64,000 nt of DNA from Bagarius yarrelli (Eukaryota; Chordata; Actinopteri; Siluriformes; Sisoridae): NCBI GenBank assembly GCA_005784505.1, contig VCAZ01000032.1, forward strand, positions 1,251,001-1,315,000. Reading direction: 5' to 3'. Below are positions 1 to 10,079 of the stretch, one piece after another. Each line of letters starts with the position of its first letter. Position 1 is the stretch's first letter. A program made the position numbers and the translations under genes. The notes below the pieces were generated by a model. The model was not told the DNA's origin. It did not search any database and was given only the letters and a program-made list of their open reading frames with translations.

Positions 1-541
1 AAAAAAAAAATGTAAACAGGGCTAGTGCCAGGCTACCAAACCTCCAGTCCTGCAAATGGCCTTTTACCAGGAATAATTTTTCTGGATCTTTCTGGATTAA
101 GGGATTTAATTGGATACCCATTACTCCCCGTCTACGCAACTGTTTACTGAATTACTAAACGCAATTCTATACTTTTTTGATCAGATCAAACAATCTGAAT
201 CTTTTATTTCTGGTCTAGTCAGTCAGATTAGCAGATTATCATTGGAAAAAAACCTTTTTGTGCATTTTCTGTTACAAGCCGTACTTCTTTACATTAATTT
301 TGGAATTAGGGCAAGATTGGAAATGGTTTGTGCTAAATGTGAGCATGCGTTGTGCTGACATAGCTACTGACAATGCTAGTTAGTTTGAATGTGTGTGTGT
401 GTGAGAGAGTGAGAGAGAGAGAGAGGAATTTTGCTGGAATAACACTTTTCTTTCTGTCTTTTATAGGGATGAACTCTAAAACAACAACAACAGTCTGGCA
501 ATATTCATCTTCATACATCACACACACACACACACACACAG

Positions 542-701
542 CATCCATTCAGACATAACAACTAACAACAAGACGGTAAACGGACGACAAAGAAAAGCCA
601 CGCTCTCTGCGCTCTCGCTCTCGGGACAGTCTGACCGCCGCATGGCCAAAAAGACGGAGGAGACGGAAACGGACTGCGTAATAGAAAAACGGGGGGAATA
701 A
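542..701 (+). CDS. Possible terminal coding exon of an unidentified gene entering from the left edge
   Basis: The frame is open from 480 to a TAA at 699-701, and a (CA)n tract ends in CAG at 539-541. The peptide (ITTNNKTVNGRQRKATLSAL, later MAKKTEETETDCVIEKRGE) is charged and not low-complexity, and the DNA is more GC-rich than its surroundings. A plus-strand AATAAA at 1892-1897, followed by a T-rich stretch, could end its 3' UTR; another AATAAA overlaps the stop at 697-702. No family recognised, no upstream exon in the window and a weak acceptor. It may be chance. Confidence 0.3.
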
Positions 702-1891
702 AGGAAATGCGGCTTTGTTTAGACCGCTTCATGCCTGCAGTTTGCTTTGGATTGGTGAATGGTTTTGATTTGCAGGTGCACTTTTATGTTGTGAGAACTA
801 CAGTATTGCAGCTGTTATATATTTATATATCTATATACGTTGTTGTTTTTCTTTGCGTTTGTTTGTCATTCAGGTTGTTGTTAGTCGGTGCTGTTTCTCA
901 TTTGGACTATAGAAATAGGAGCGATATTAAAGGATATGTCCACAGCCTTTTCTCCATTCGTGCTGCTCCTGAAAATATGATGAACACATCTGTAACATCT
1001 TTATTTTATTTTATTTTTTTATTGACATGCGTTATTTTTCACCTTTCAAAATTTTAGCTGCTTTTCCTTTTTTTTTCTTTTCTTTTTTTTTTTTTACTGG
1101 GGGGGGGGGGGGGTGTTGTAGATAGGAGTAGAACGAACGCGTACCAGGGCCACTACTGAGAAGAGATTGAGGAATTCTTGAGCAGGGATTTTTCAGGATG
1201 CTTTCTATCCTGCTTATCAGCTCCAAAAAAGTTATTCCTAAAAATGACATCATTACCAAAATCTTTAAAAAATAAAAACAATATTCGACCTGATCATCTA
1301 AAGATCAATCAACCGGTCAGATTCTTCTGATTTATTAGACACACTTTTAAAGCAGGATTTTGCTGGATTTTTCTTTATGCGAGTGGAAGTTTGAGACGTC
1401 GTCCGATCTTCCCGAGGTTTCATTCAGATCCCACAGCCGCCGCAGTGCAGTTTAATGTAGGTTTACTTAGACTGGTTAGGCCACCATTTCGAACCCTTGC
1501 GGATATACTAGCAGCTTGACGCTAACCGCCCCACAGTGGTTGCTTCCATTTACACTGTTTAAATAACATGCTCCAGGGGTTCATACAGCACTCTCTTGTT
1601 TCTTTCTGTCCGTCTCTCTGCCTCTCTCCCTCCCTTTCTGTCTTTATCTCTGTCTATCTCTTCCTCTGCCCCCTCTCTCTCTATTTCTGTCTTTCTTTCT
1701 CTTTGTCCCTTTCTCTCTTTATCTAGGTCTGTTTTTCTAACTTCTGTCTGTCTCTCTCCGTCCCCCTGTCTTTTGCGCAATCTGTCACAAACACAGATGC
1801 TCATACACACGGCGCTAAGCTTGTGCCCCCCTCCACTGTGGACATGCTGGCTGTCACTGTGCTGATTGTGACCCACATGTGGCTTTGTACA

Positions 1892-1897
1892 AATAAA
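1892..1897 (+). promoter_or_regulatory. Candidate polyadenylation signal AATAAA
   Basis: Canonical hexamer in TACAAATAAAAACCC, followed within 45 bases by a TG/T-rich downstream element. It would fit the 3' end of a plus-strand gene whose last exon might be at 542-701. Only a motif call. Confidence 0.3.
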
Positions 1898-2552
1898 AAC
1901 CCAACAGTGCAAATCATTCTGTCTGCTGCGTTTTTTTACTTTCCCCTTTTTACTATTACAGTTGTTACATTTAAAGGAAGTGTTAGTTAATGTTATAATG
2001 ATTCTGGAAAGCAACAAGTTTTTTTTATTTATTTTAGCCTTCGATATAAACGACATTGTGGGCAAAAAAAAAATGGAATAAGGTCTGGGCTCAGCAGTCC
2101 AACACTGAGCTATCGTTTTCCCCGAGCAGAAAGCAATAATTATTAAAATTTATAATTTATTTAAGTCTGTATTAGACTTAATAAATCATACATTTTAATG
2201 ATCACGTTCTTCTCAGGGAAAGTAAAAGCTTGTTGTTGATCTGCTGATCGGAAAAACATTGATTCATTTCCCAGCACCTCCAATCTTGCCACTGGTGGGC
2301 CCCTTAGCAAGGCCCTTAACCCTGTTATGCTTTCCTTATCCTGCCACACATATACTATACACAGACTTAATAACAGGTGTCTGCTTACCTAAACTTATTA
2401 CAGCTGACTTCTGTAAAAAAGACTCCTGGCTGGCCCATAAGATAAAACTTATGAAACAAAATATGTCTGAATGAAAGAGAACGGAACGGGACATAATTTC
2501 TATCAATAATGTAACGTTTATTCATCTTATATTACTTTAATATAAAACAGTA

Positions 2553-2760
2553 AGGGGAAATGAGAGCTCAGTGGTTAAGACGTTGGACTGCTGATTATAA
2601 GATCATGAGTTTATTTCCCAGCTTAATCAGCCTGCCTTTGTTGGGCCCTTTAACTGATCAGGTGTGGGTTAAGGGCCTTAACCCACACCTGATCAGTTGG
2701 ATAAAAAAAAAAAAATGGTCGCTCTGGGTAAGGGTGTCCACCCAATGCCAGACATGTGAA
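2553..2760 (-). repeat. SINE-like relic containing a 47-bp palindrome
   Basis: GAGCTCAGTGGTTAAG and GTTGGACTGCTGATTA match the reverse complement of the fish SINE found in many copies downstream. Inside, 2652-2674 and 2676-2698 are perfect 23-base inverted arms around one G. Confidence 0.7.
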
Positions 2761-3994
2761 TAGAATAATAGAACTAACATTTAAATCAGGAATTTTTACT
2801 TAGTTTCAGAACACAGATGTCTCCATTTTTTTACAATATAATCAGATTTTTAGCCACTTTAACAATATCTGCTGATTTCCGTTTCTAGATTTCACACAAA
2901 CTGGTGAGGAGAAACAAACAGGTGTCCAGATCAGCTTAAAGATGGAAACAGGTGGTTTATCTAAGAGGTGAAAGGGGACTGGCTGGAGCTGAAGAATGTG
3001 GCAACCGGAATAACTACCCAGTACAGCCGGGGTGAGTTAAAACCACACAAACACTGAGGCAGACGGACTACAGAAGCGGAAAAACACATTAGCTTCCACG
3101 TTTGCTTAAGATAAGCAGAAATCCGAGGCTACAGTGAGCACAAGCTTGATGAAACGATATCCTGCTGTTGACAAGTGCGACAAATTTTTACTTTTCTTTT
3201 AATTAAAACTGCAATCTGTAAGTTTTATTTAGAATCTTTTTGCATCTTTGTTTGAAACCAGCAACTGCAGTTATTTGCGAAATTCTCTTATTTACGTAGG
3301 TTGTGTATTGGTACAGCTTCTCGCCGGGGATTTATGAAATGTTTTGCTGTGTGTGTGTGTGTGTGTGTGGGTGCCAAATTGATTTTGCATAATTACGATT
3401 TTTTTTCCCAATTATATCTTCAAAGTACCATTGTTGCCCTTTTTGTATTTTACTTTTTCTATCCTCTTCATACCTGTAAGAAATTTCCAGGGAAGCATGA
3501 CGGACCACTTATGGCTCACGTGTCTTGTCACGAAGGGCTAGGAGGGGGCACAAAAACTGACTTTGTCTCCAGGCGCTAAAAGCCCTAGCTACGACTCTGT
3601 TATCACACCGGTGTCTTCTCTCAGATCGTGTCTTTAATCATTTACACTGCGTGATTGTTACTCACTTGAACGAGCAAGTATTTGCCCTGCAAGTTCGCAA
3701 TACCTAGTGATGTACTCACTCGATAATTCATTAGGGATCGTTTTTAACCCCCTAAAAAGTTACAGACTGCAGCTTTAATACTATTAATATGACTTCGACC
3801 CGTCAAGCGAAAGTAACACATCGAATATCAAAACAAGTGAAACGCTTCGATATCTGATAGTCTACGTTATTTTACATCTTAATAATAATATGGTCAAGAT
3901 TTCCGCCTCTAGAGATGCACCTCTGTGTGTACAGTATGTGTGTGTGCACCAGTATAATACACACATATACACACACACACATGCGGAGACTGTG

Positions 3995-4149
3995 CTAAAG
4001 GTACATGCCATTGATGAGGTAATCGGATTCCTCGGTGGTGAGCGGAAGAGCTTTCTTTCTCCTGTGACGTCGAACACGCAGCCTGCAGCCCACCATCAGC
4101 AGGAGCAGAGCGCTGACCATCACCCCGACAACCAGAGCCATGACTGTAC
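3995..4149 (-). CDS. spint1: SPINT1 last coding exon: transmembrane helix and cytoplasmic tail
   Basis: Residues 497-547 and the TAG stop. Acceptor is (TG)n then TAG. VMALVVGVMVSALLLLMVGC is the membrane helix, followed by the stop-transfer RLRVRRHRRKK. The tail PLTTEESDYLINGMYL resembles the LTTE.. tail of HAI-1. The 3' UTR lies below 3995; a polyadenylation site was not fixed. Confidence 0.9.
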
Positions 4150-4540
4150 CTACACACACACACACACACACACACTGATGTTTAATTATAAGCAATACAA
4201 AATGCGATAATTGGATAATAAAGTGGTATCTGATACTATAACACAGTGTCTGTTACACTCGGTGTAACTTAACTTACCCACCTGGTCTTTACCTATGAAT
4301 GTATTTGTTATAGTTATACTATATTTTCCAGCTTACTAGTTAATCTAAGGCTCGGTTCCAAGTTTAATTTCTTTCTAGTAAAAATATTAAGCATTGTTAA
4401 CACACACACACACACACACACACCTGACTCTGATGCTGAGTGTCCATTCAGTTCTGTATGAGCTTTCGTTGCTGGCTGAGCATTCTGGGATACCAACGTA
4501 GGCGTCTTGGATTTATCTTCGACGATTTGGGACCTGGCAG

Positions 4541-4576
<36 letters not shown>

Positions 4577-5442
4577 GATTAATAACATTTATACCACTGT
4601 TGAATTCCCGATTCTGATTGGTTTAAACTGATTTTCTATAGATACATTTTGTATGATTATTGAACCAGAATCAACAAACGTAAGTCAAACGTTAAAGTAA
4701 CGTTATTCCCAGTATTTACAAAGTTCATTGATAAATTTCATCATGTTTTCGGCTCTCCAGCTACCAGAAAGAAGTTCTTTAGGGAGCTAAAACCCTTAAA
4801 CTGGCCAAATGTTTTGATACTGGGGTGTTCAAGTGCAGTACCTGTGTTTGTGTGTGTGGTTGGAGGGGGCGCTGCAGTGACCTGGTGATCACCTGGAACT
4901 GAAACACATTTTTTTTAATCATTATTTCTGTATCAGTGATGTCTGAGATTCCGATTGCGATTTATTAAGGATAGAGAAACTTGGATATTCCGAACGCAAT
5001 CACACACTGTTTTCGCTTCTCCACTGGAACCCTTGCCGAAGTTTGATCCACTTTTCCACTGGCAGGGAACAGAACCCGTTACATCACCGACATGTGACCA
5101 GAATCACTCCACTCTTGTATTTTTGTCTTTGTACATTTATTTATTCTTTTTTATTTGTTGAGCATTAGATCAGCAGATCGGTTAAAACCCAACGGTTGTC
5201 ATTTCTCTACTTTCTCTTTTTTTTTTTGATGAAGAGTTAAAAAAGTTTTGCTTTTTTCTCACCAGGTTTTTGAATACACTCGTTTGCACAGTCAGCCTGC
5301 TGCAGGAAATTGTTGTGGTTCCCTTTGCAGCCGCTGTACAGGAAGTGTTTACATTCTCCAGCTGTGGGGTCATAGTACCAGCGTGGGAAAACGCCTTTAC
5401 ACGGACCGACCACCGGGGGCATCGTGCAGGGATCTAGAGAAA

Positions 5443-5494
<52 letters not shown>

Positions 5495-7174
5495 AGAAAA
5501 ACAGAGAAATGGAGAAAGAAAGATGGAAAGAGAGAGAAAAGGGAAAGACGGAAAGATAGAGTGAGAGAAACGTTAAAGAGAAACATAGAGAGTCAGAAAA
5601 AGAGAAAGAGAAGGAGAGAGAGAGACAGGAAAAAAGAGACAGAAAAAGGGAGAAAAAGAAAGATGAAATAAGAAAGAGTGAGAATTATAGAAAGACAGAG
5701 AGAGAGAAAAAGAGAGAGAGAATTATAGAAAAACAGAAAAAGTGAAGAGAGAGAGAGAGAGATAAAGATTAGGAGATAAAGAAAGAGCCTAGCCACAGAA
5801 TTATTTACATGTTGCTTGTTACAGTTGTTATATATATTATTTAAAGAGATGATGTTTTGTGTGTGTGGGTGTGTGTGTGTGTGTGTGTGTGTGTTGTGCG
5901 TGTGCGTGTGTGTGTGATGATTTGGAGTAGACAGATGGACATTAGTAACAAGTCTCTAGTCGACCTTTACTGCGAGTAGCAGCTCTAAGATTCACAGGGG
6001 ATCAAATAACAACACACAGAGGAGCCCTGTTTCCAAAAAGGAAAAAAAAACAAAGAAAAAAAAGGAAATGGAACCTCCTCTCCTACCCCCCCCATCCTTC
6101 AATTAAACCTTTGTGTGTGTGTGTGTGTGTTAAAACCTCAGCTCCTTTTCCTAGTTCTGGGCTTTAGTATTATTAGCTGTACTAGCTGAAGGTCTGCTTT
6201 GAGGTCATTGTCGTTACCTTGATCGGCTGTAGGTTGTTTTGGTTGTTTGGGCTCTACAGGGGTTTCAGAATTACGTGGTGATGAAGGAATCATGGCTCGA
6301 CCCTCTGCTTCTCTGGCTCCTACGTTCTGAGACGGAGCGCTGGCTGCGTGAGTCACCGCCTTGCGTCCCCCGTCGACTAGATATAAGGAAAGACTTTGTT
6401 AACTTTAACGTTACCTGCTGTGACTAAACAGGGTATCAGTTAATAAGAAACTATTTTGACTACCGAAGCTCTGACACCGGAGACTCCTTCCCTAAAGCGA
6501 CAAAAGCTAGCGTATAATTCATAGAAGCTCCCAAATGAGGAGAAGCTCAAGGAGATGAACTCACAGTTGCGGCAGAAGTCTTCATCTGAGCGATCGGGAC
6601 AGTGCTGTTTACCATCACAGGCGTAGCTAATGTCAATACAGCAGCCATCGTCACACATGAACTGGTACGGCGAGCAGTGATGAGTACAGACTGCAAGAAA
6701 AACAACAACACTTACACATGCACATACACACCAGTGTGTGTGTGAGCGGAGAGAGAGCAGTGGAGCGGCATAATTATGCCCGGACTTTGAAGTGTGCTTT
6801 TTGAAAGTCTGGAAGGTTGTGGTTTTCTGTCTCTCAAAACGTGCTCCACTAACACACCACCACAGGCTCAACTCATATACATACACTCGTTTATGCAGTG
6901 TTTACACTCTACAGCTGTGGGGTCGTAGTACCAGGGTGGAAAAACACCTTTAGACAGACTGAACACCAGGGGCATCGGGCAGAGATCCAGAGAAAGTGAG
7001 ACAGAGAGGGAGAGAGATATAGAGAAAGATAGAAAGCAAGCGAGAATAAGAGCGAGTGAAAGATAGAGATAGAGTAAAAGAGCTAGAGAAGTAGAAAGTG
7101 AGTGAGAGATAGAGCAAGAGAGAGAAAGAAAAAGAGACAAATACAAATCAAGAAAGAGATCTATATAGAGAGTG

Positions 7175-7261
<87 letters not shown>

Positions 7262-10079
7262 ATAAGAGAGAGAAAAAGAGTGAGTGAGTGCAAGAAGGAA
7301 GGAGAAAGACAGAAAGAGAGAGTCAGAGAAATTAAGACAGAGCAATAGAGAGAGAAAGACTGAGAGACAGCGAGGGATAGAGAGAGGAGTGAGAGAGAGG
7401 AAAAGAGAGAGAAAAAGTGCAAAGATAGGTAATATCTGTGATTGTATAGAGTGGGCCGGTCGGGTCTGAAATGCCAGGACTGTTTTCTTTTTTTTTGTCC
7501 CAGTTCAGCACTGGAGCGATGAGGAAGTGAGGAGAGATCACGGCTGGACTGAAGAGCGGGATAATTAAAATCCGGAGCGGAGCTGGAATCGGAGTGATTA
7601 TTAAATGCTTTGACATTTCTGTCGCTCCACTCTGCTCACAGAGATCAAGATACAGTGATAGGACGGGTCTTAACCTTTGGCGTGGTGTTCGGGTGCCAGC
7701 ACAGTGACGGAGACGTTATCTGAACTCCTCTGTCCTATCGTATCGGTGACAGTCATCTGGAAAGTGTAGACGCCTTCTGTGAGTCCGGTCAGCTTCAGCA
7801 GCCCTGGATGGGTGACCTGTAAAACACGCCAAAACACTTTAGCTGACTTTTGCAGAGCTAATGTAGGCTTCTAAGTCGCTAGCACCTTTATTTGCTACTG
7901 ACACACACATGCTAGCTTTACAGGTCAGGTATTCTTCCTCACACCTTCACACGGATCTAAATAAGTTATCATAAATGATCTGTTTGTGTTTGGGCATTTT
8001 TGACACTGTTTAGGAACCACATGCCTTTCGTAGTTGACACGCTGCTCTGTCTCATGGCGGGGTGCTGAGAGTACTGATTGAGATGTAGTTTGACCAAATT
8101 TTGCATACATGACTGACCAATAGTTGTGTGTGAAAAGCGGGATTTAAAAAATAGGTTATTACAGGAAGAAGTGTAAGAAAACTATGCATTATGAAAGTAT
8201 AAGAGTGGACAACATGGTCAACGTCAAAGATCCTGTGCCTGAACATGACATCAGATTTCAACCTCGAGGTTCCATATTTGTGGTTCTGTAAGATCCTTTT
8301 TTCATCATGTTTGTACCTTCATGCTGACTGATGGATCTCCTTTAACGAGAGTCCACTCGTAACGGACGACACCGTGGTCATCCATGCTGTCCCGTCCATC
8401 CAGTATGGCCCAGTCTGTAGGCAGCTGGATCACCACATCCATTCCAGCGTCACTGCGTGGAGGTTCATCCAACTCTTAAAAAAAAACAAAAAAACACAAT
8501 TATTAGTGGATGTGATTTTACCAAGTAGGATGTGATCATTTTTGGTTAATCCAGGATCAACATTTCAATCATCCAATCATAACCATCTGATGTCATCAGT
8601 GCGTGTCGACTAAACCCGCCTCGATCCATTTTTTAAACTTTCCCTTCTGGTAAAACCAAATGTAATATGATAAATGTGTTTATTAAAAAAATAACATGAA
8701 ATAATTAAATGACATCTGTTACATGCTGTAACATTACATGGATTTTTCTCATTTTAAGCATATAAACTTAATTCACTGTTTTTTACTAGCACAGAAAGTT
8801 TGTTTTTTGTTTTTTTTAGAAAATCGTAAATAATCATTAATTCATTCATTTATTCATTCATTTTATATACCCGCTTATTCCCTATTCGGGGTCACAGGGA
8901 TCTGCTGGAGTCTATCCCAGCCGTCTCTGAAAGGGCAAAAGGCAGGAGGGAGACACCCTGGACAGGTCACCAGGTCATCACAGGGTCACACACACACTTA
9001 CACTCATTCTTATGGCCAATTTAGAATCATTTAACATACATGTTTTTAGCCTGTGGAAAAAAGCGGAGAACCCGGAGTAAACCCACACAAGAACAGGAAG
9101 AACATGCAAACTCCACACAGAAAGACCCCTGCCCGGGAATCGAACCTGTGACCTTCTTGCTGTTAGGCAACTGTGCCAACATCCGTGAAAACCACAACTT
9201 TTATTCTACTCTATTTTATTCTATTTTTTCTGTATATTTTGATATGACAACTAAAATCTCCGGCCTCAAATTTTGTGCAAACAAAATGATCTGCTGTCTG
9301 AATTACGGCAAGACTCTCTTGCATCTGGAACAGCATGGAAATCCAGTGGATTTTTGTTGTATACACCAAGAAGAGATTAGTTTAGATCTATGAGAACAAC
9401 ACTGTGGTACTCCAGGATCTCACTAATAACATTTCCTGTTCTTCAGGATTCTCTAAATATCTAAATGGCATTTGATCTCAACTCCCAAACCACACATACT
9501 GTCGGATCTCCATAATGTACCTCGCATGGACGAGTCGCTCTCTTCATCCTCCTCCACAGGCCTCCGCTGACGCTCTATCGACGCACTGACGTTGCGCGCT
9601 ACCCGGCTGAACGTGCTGAAGCTCCGCTGGAACGAAAAGGCGCAGACGTTTGCGCCACCGTACGTGCAGTTGAACAGGTAACAGCGCAAACCGACGCTGC
9701 TGTCCGGTTGCTGCGACTGTTCCTGGACGATGGCTGTGGTACAGCGCGGTTCAGCGCAGCAGGCGCGTACGCAATCCCGGCGGCTGTAGACGCGGCCCGG
9801 AGCTGACAGGAAGGTGGCACCGCGCTCAATGGAGGCCATGGCGCGGATGATGCGCTCCTCTGCCGCTTCATAGTCACTCAGACACGCGTCACTGGCCTCC
9901 TCAGCACTCTGATACGAGTCATCCTGCTGCAGCTGCTTACGGAACTCCTCCAGCAGCTCCTCCACCCCGGACAGCTTCGACTTAAGATCGGAAATCTGAG
10001 AAGAGCGAACAACGCCAGCACTGACGAGGAGGACGAACAGAAAGCTCAGCTGGAGATGGAAAAGCGCTGAAAACAACAT
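3995..10079 (-). CDS. spint1: SPINT1 (HAI-1), membrane Kunitz-type serine protease inhibitor, 9 coding exons
   Basis: Type I membrane inhibitor of trypsin-like proteases; the family controls matriptase, HGF activator and hepsin on epithelial cells. Coding exons in transcription order: 10079-9521, 8474-8317, 7816-7675, 6690-6565, 6376-6218, 5433-5263, 4898-4842, 4540-4424, 4149-3995. Joined length is 1644 nt, 547 aa plus stop, near the ~513-529 aa of human HAI-1. Order: signal peptide (1 to ~26), MANSC (~60-150), PKD-like (~187-286), LDLa (287-328), linker (329-381), Kunitz (382-438), stalk (439-496), membrane helix (~499-517), basic tail ending NGMYL. MANSC plus PKD plus LDLa plus Kunitz plus TM is diagnostic of SPINT1 rather than SPINT2. 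All exons from LDLa on are phase 1-1. Odd: the Kunitz-1 exon expected between PKD and LDLa is a decayed relic (6872-6986). Whether this is the a or b fish paralogue cannot be told here. Confidence 0.93.
4424..4540 (-). CDS. spint1: SPINT1 exon: juxtamembrane stalk between two (TG)n tracts
   Basis: Residues 458-496, beginning AARSQIVEDKSKTPT and ending NGHSASES. Phase 1-1, 117 nt. The acceptor is a (TG)n run closing in TAG and the donor GT is the first unit of another (GT)n run, so both splice sites are microsatellite-derived. Confidence 0.78.
4842..4898 (-). CDS. spint1: SPINT1 exon: short stalk segment
   Basis: Residues 439-457, Pro/Thr-rich (VTAAPPPTTHTNT), phase 1-1, 57 nt. Acceptor TTTCAG, donor ACAG/GTACTG. 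Identified by splice signals and frame. Thr/Pro content suits an O-glycosylated juxtamembrane stalk (inference). Confidence 0.75.
5263..5433 (-). CDS. spint1: SPINT1 exon: the only intact Kunitz inhibitor domain
   Basis: Residues 382-438. Preceded by a (CT)n polypyrimidine tract and CTCTAG; donor CCTG/GTGAGA; phase 1-1. All six Kunitz cysteines are present (DPC, GPC, GEC, SGC, ADC, NEC). P1 is Lys in GPCKGVFPRWYYDPT, predicting trypsin-like targets. It sits in the Kunitz-2 position (after LDLa), but its core FPRWYYDPT and SGCKGNHNNFL look closer to Kunitz-1 of human HAI-1 than to Kunitz-2. Confidence 0.94.
5435..5790. repeat. (GA)n and purine-rich tract upstream of the intact Kunitz exon
   Basis: A pure (GA)n run (about 5443-5491) is followed by degenerate GAAA/GAGA purine DNA on the plus strand, i.e. 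a long pyrimidine tract in the SPINT1 sense. It acts at least partly as the polypyrimidine tract of the Kunitz exon. A similar tract flanks the decayed Kunitz exon. Confidence 0.9.
5855..5915. repeat. (GT)n microsatellite
   Basis: Interrupted GT repeat in the SPINT1 intron before the Kunitz exon. Confidence 0.9.
6218..6376 (-). CDS. spint1: SPINT1 exon: low-complexity linker between LDLa and Kunitz
   Basis: Residues 329-381. Acceptor ATCTAG, donor CAAG/GTAACG, phase 1-1, 159 nt. It begins FDGGRKAVTHAAS and then becomes proline/glutamine/lysine-rich. The human protein also has a FDE... start at this junction, but this linker is longer and no fold is recognisable. Supported by frame continuity rather than by a domain. 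Confidence 0.78.
6565..6690 (-). CDS. spint1: SPINT1 exon: LDL-receptor class A domain
   Basis: Residues 287-328. Acceptor TTGCAG, donor GCAACT/GTGAGT. CTHHCSPYQFMCDDGCC then DGKQHCPDRSDEDFC carries the LDLa cysteine ladder and the acidic calcium-binding C-terminal motif. There is one extra cysteine (GCC) beside the usual set. 126 nt, phase 1-1. Confidence 0.94.
6872..6986 (-). pseudogene. spint1: Decayed Kunitz-1 exon of SPINT1
   Basis: Lies exactly where Kunitz domain 1 belongs, between the PKD and LDLa exons. It reads KGVFPPWYYDPTAVECKH and aligns closely at DNA level with the intact Kunitz exon 5263-5433, including the purine-rich upstream flank. Three lesions are visible. The acceptor CTCTAG has become CTCTGG. 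The second Kunitz cysteine, which precedes the P1 residue, is replaced (GPCK to SLSK). About 55 nt between the third and sixth cysteines are gone, removing the fourth and fifth. It cannot fold as a Kunitz domain and is probably skipped, which keeps the frame. Confidence 0.85.
6988..7420. repeat. Purine-rich / (AT)n / (GA)n compound repeat
   Basis: GAGA-rich DNA with an (AT)n core at about 7175-7232 and a (GA)n run at 7233-7262. It occupies the SPINT1 intron upstream of the decayed Kunitz exon. Reading frames here encode only Tyr-Ile or Ser-Leu runs and are not genes. Confidence 0.9.
7675..7816 (-). CDS. spint1: SPINT1 exon 3: second half of PKD-like domain
   Basis: Residues 240-286. Acceptor TTACAG, donor CCAAAG/GTTAAG. 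Peptide GLTEGVYTFQMTVTDTIG followed by NVSVTVLAPEHHAK is the classic PKD C-terminal strand motif. It ends in phase 1, so it can join the LDLa exon directly if the broken Kunitz-1 exon is skipped. Confidence 0.92.
8317..8474 (-). CDS. spint1: SPINT1 exon 2: first half of PKD-like domain
   Basis: Residues 187-239. Acceptor TTAAG then AGTTGG, donor AAG/GTAC. The peptide LDEPPRSDAGMDVVIQLP, then DGRDSMDDHGVVRYEW, has the Ig-like PKD strand pattern. It enters in phase 1 and leaves in phase 0; a shift of the acceptor by two bases would give an immediate stop, which fixes the boundary. Confidence 0.9.
8840..9190 (-). repeat. Dispersed fish repeat with tRNA-like B box
   Basis: Begins at an (ATTC)n tail, then GGGGTCACAGGGATCTGCTG, TATCCCAGCCGTCTCTGAAA, and ends CCCGGGAATCGAACCTG (B-box-like on the minus strand). 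Same family as 11605-11735, 28966-29281, 34255-34560 and part of 40315-40395. Lies in SPINT1 intron 1. Confidence 0.8.
9521..10079 (-). CDS. spint1: SPINT1 exon 1: signal peptide and MANSC domain
   Basis: Residues 1-186. Starts at the first ATG of the frame, followed by a hydrophobic leader (FLFVLLVSAGVV) and then a glutamate/glutamine-rich stretch. The cysteine-rich MANSC domain follows (SDACLSDYEAAEERI, VRACCAEPRCTTA, CYLFNCTYGG). NCT and NVS are candidate N-glycosylation sites. The donor follows codon ATG CGA G, so the exon ends in phase 1; the frame continues 68 nt past the donor as intron read-through. Confidence 0.93.

Larger units (their letters stand above)
702..3994. other. Non-coding stretch with simple repeats and SINE relics
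   Basis: No convincing gene. It contains a poly-G run near 1100-1113, a CT-rich tract (1595-1760), SINE-like relics (2230-2350 and 2553-2760) and a short (GT)n at 3347-3368. The right part may be the SPINT1 3' UTR (minus strand); an AATAAA on that strand lies near 3223-3228, but usage cannot be judged. Confidence 0.5.

Noticed and set aside
6440..6886. The whole 148-aa minus frame around the LDLa exon as one exon
   Set aside because: Clear acceptor (TTGCAG) and donor (GTGAGT) restrict coding to 6565-6690; the rest is intron read-through.
9599..9877. 92-aa frame antiparallel/overlapping SPINT1 exon 1
   Set aside because: Shadow frame of the MANSC coding exon in GC-rich DNA.
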